Under the pieces are notes generated by a model. It was not told the DNA's origin. It saw nothing but the letters and a program-made list of their open reading frames with translations, and did no database searches. From Xenococcus sp. PCC 7305 (GTDB lineage Bacteria > Cyanobacteriota > Cyanobacteriia > Cyanobacteriales > Xenococcaceae), in contig NZ_ALVZ01000187.1 of assembly GCF_000332055.1 (NCBI RefSeq), positions 1-32,605 of the forward strand: DNA of 32,605 bases, in the 5' to 3' direction. Positions 32,488 to 32,605 of this stretch are shown in pieces (position 1 is the first letter of the stretch; each line of letters opens with the position of its first letter). The translations under genes and the position numbers were made by a program.

Positions 32488-32605
32488 ATGGAAGTCAAAG
32501 CGCTTAGTTTCACAGTGCTTTTAGGATATATAGAGACAGTCATCGAGACATTGGTGGATCCGCGCCAACAAAGCAATGCGACCCGCTATACTTTAAAAGA
32601 TTTGG
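32488..32605 (+). CDS. Transposase N terminus, cut by the window end
   Basis: From ATG 32488 the frame is open to the last base. The product begins EVKALSFTVLLGYIETVIETLVDPRQQSNATRYTLKDL, like the N terminus of cyanobacterial ISNCY/IS4-like transposases (the helix, then D-x-R-x-x-x-x-x-Y-x-L-x-D). The catalytic domain lies beyond the window. It marks the edge of an insertion sequence; its left inverted repeat is not identified. Confidence 0.55.
   Translation, partial: MEVKALSFTVLLGYIETVIETLVDPRQQSNATRYTLKDL

Overview
The window is cyanobacterial chromosome. The octamer GCGATCGC (HIP1) recurs throughout. Several genes belong to cyanobacterial or plastid families (Ycf66, Ycf54, a ChlB-C-terminus-like PCP_red protein, lrtA/hpf with a long leader). 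DNA is AT-rich, and intergenic gaps are full of tandem heptanucleotide repeats, as in repeat-rich multicellular or baeocyte-forming cyanobacteria. The species cannot be fixed from the sequence.

Left part (1-9.4 kb): a vanadium-haloperoxidase-like secreted-type protein; a Fur-family regulator divergent from purS-purQ; ycf66; a membrane protein; lipB; hpf/lrtA with a 468-base upstream gap; ndk; ddl. Middle (9.6-17.3 kb): a PCP_red mini-protein, a family 2 glycosyltransferase, a SirB1 protein, a large serine recombinase whose catalytic residues are not visible, a TauE/SafE permease, pdxJ, ycf54, fabD and a secreted protein. Then (17.4-28.9 kb): a 963-residue orphan assembly-line protein with the order thioester reductase - condensation - carrier protein, a pentapeptide-repeat protein, an archaeal/eukaryotic-type prolyl-tRNA synthetase, an alpha/beta hydrolase, an FG-GAP propeller protein, a THUMP RNA methyltransferase and ilvA. 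Right end (29.1-32.6 kb): small accessory genes (a 51-codon gene overlapping a DUF2283 gene, DUF29, a VapBC pair, DUF1456, a cyanobacterial hypothetical) ending in the start of a transposase.

Most of the window is housekeeping: purine, lipoate, pyridoxal phosphate, fatty acid, isoleucine, peptidoglycan and translation functions, without large operons. The most unusual items are: (1) the orphan reductase-condensation-carrier protein with no adenylation domain; (2) two copies of a ~110-bp inverted-repeat element that differ in length by exactly one heptamer, one of which encodes the last 14 residues and the stop codon of the TauE permease; (3) a second kind of inverted-repeat element with 16-bp perfect ends around a heptamer core; (4) a triple C-terminal repeat shared by the haloperoxidase-like protein and the FG-GAP protein 21 kb away; (5) an intact recombinase gene without the expected nucleophilic serine.
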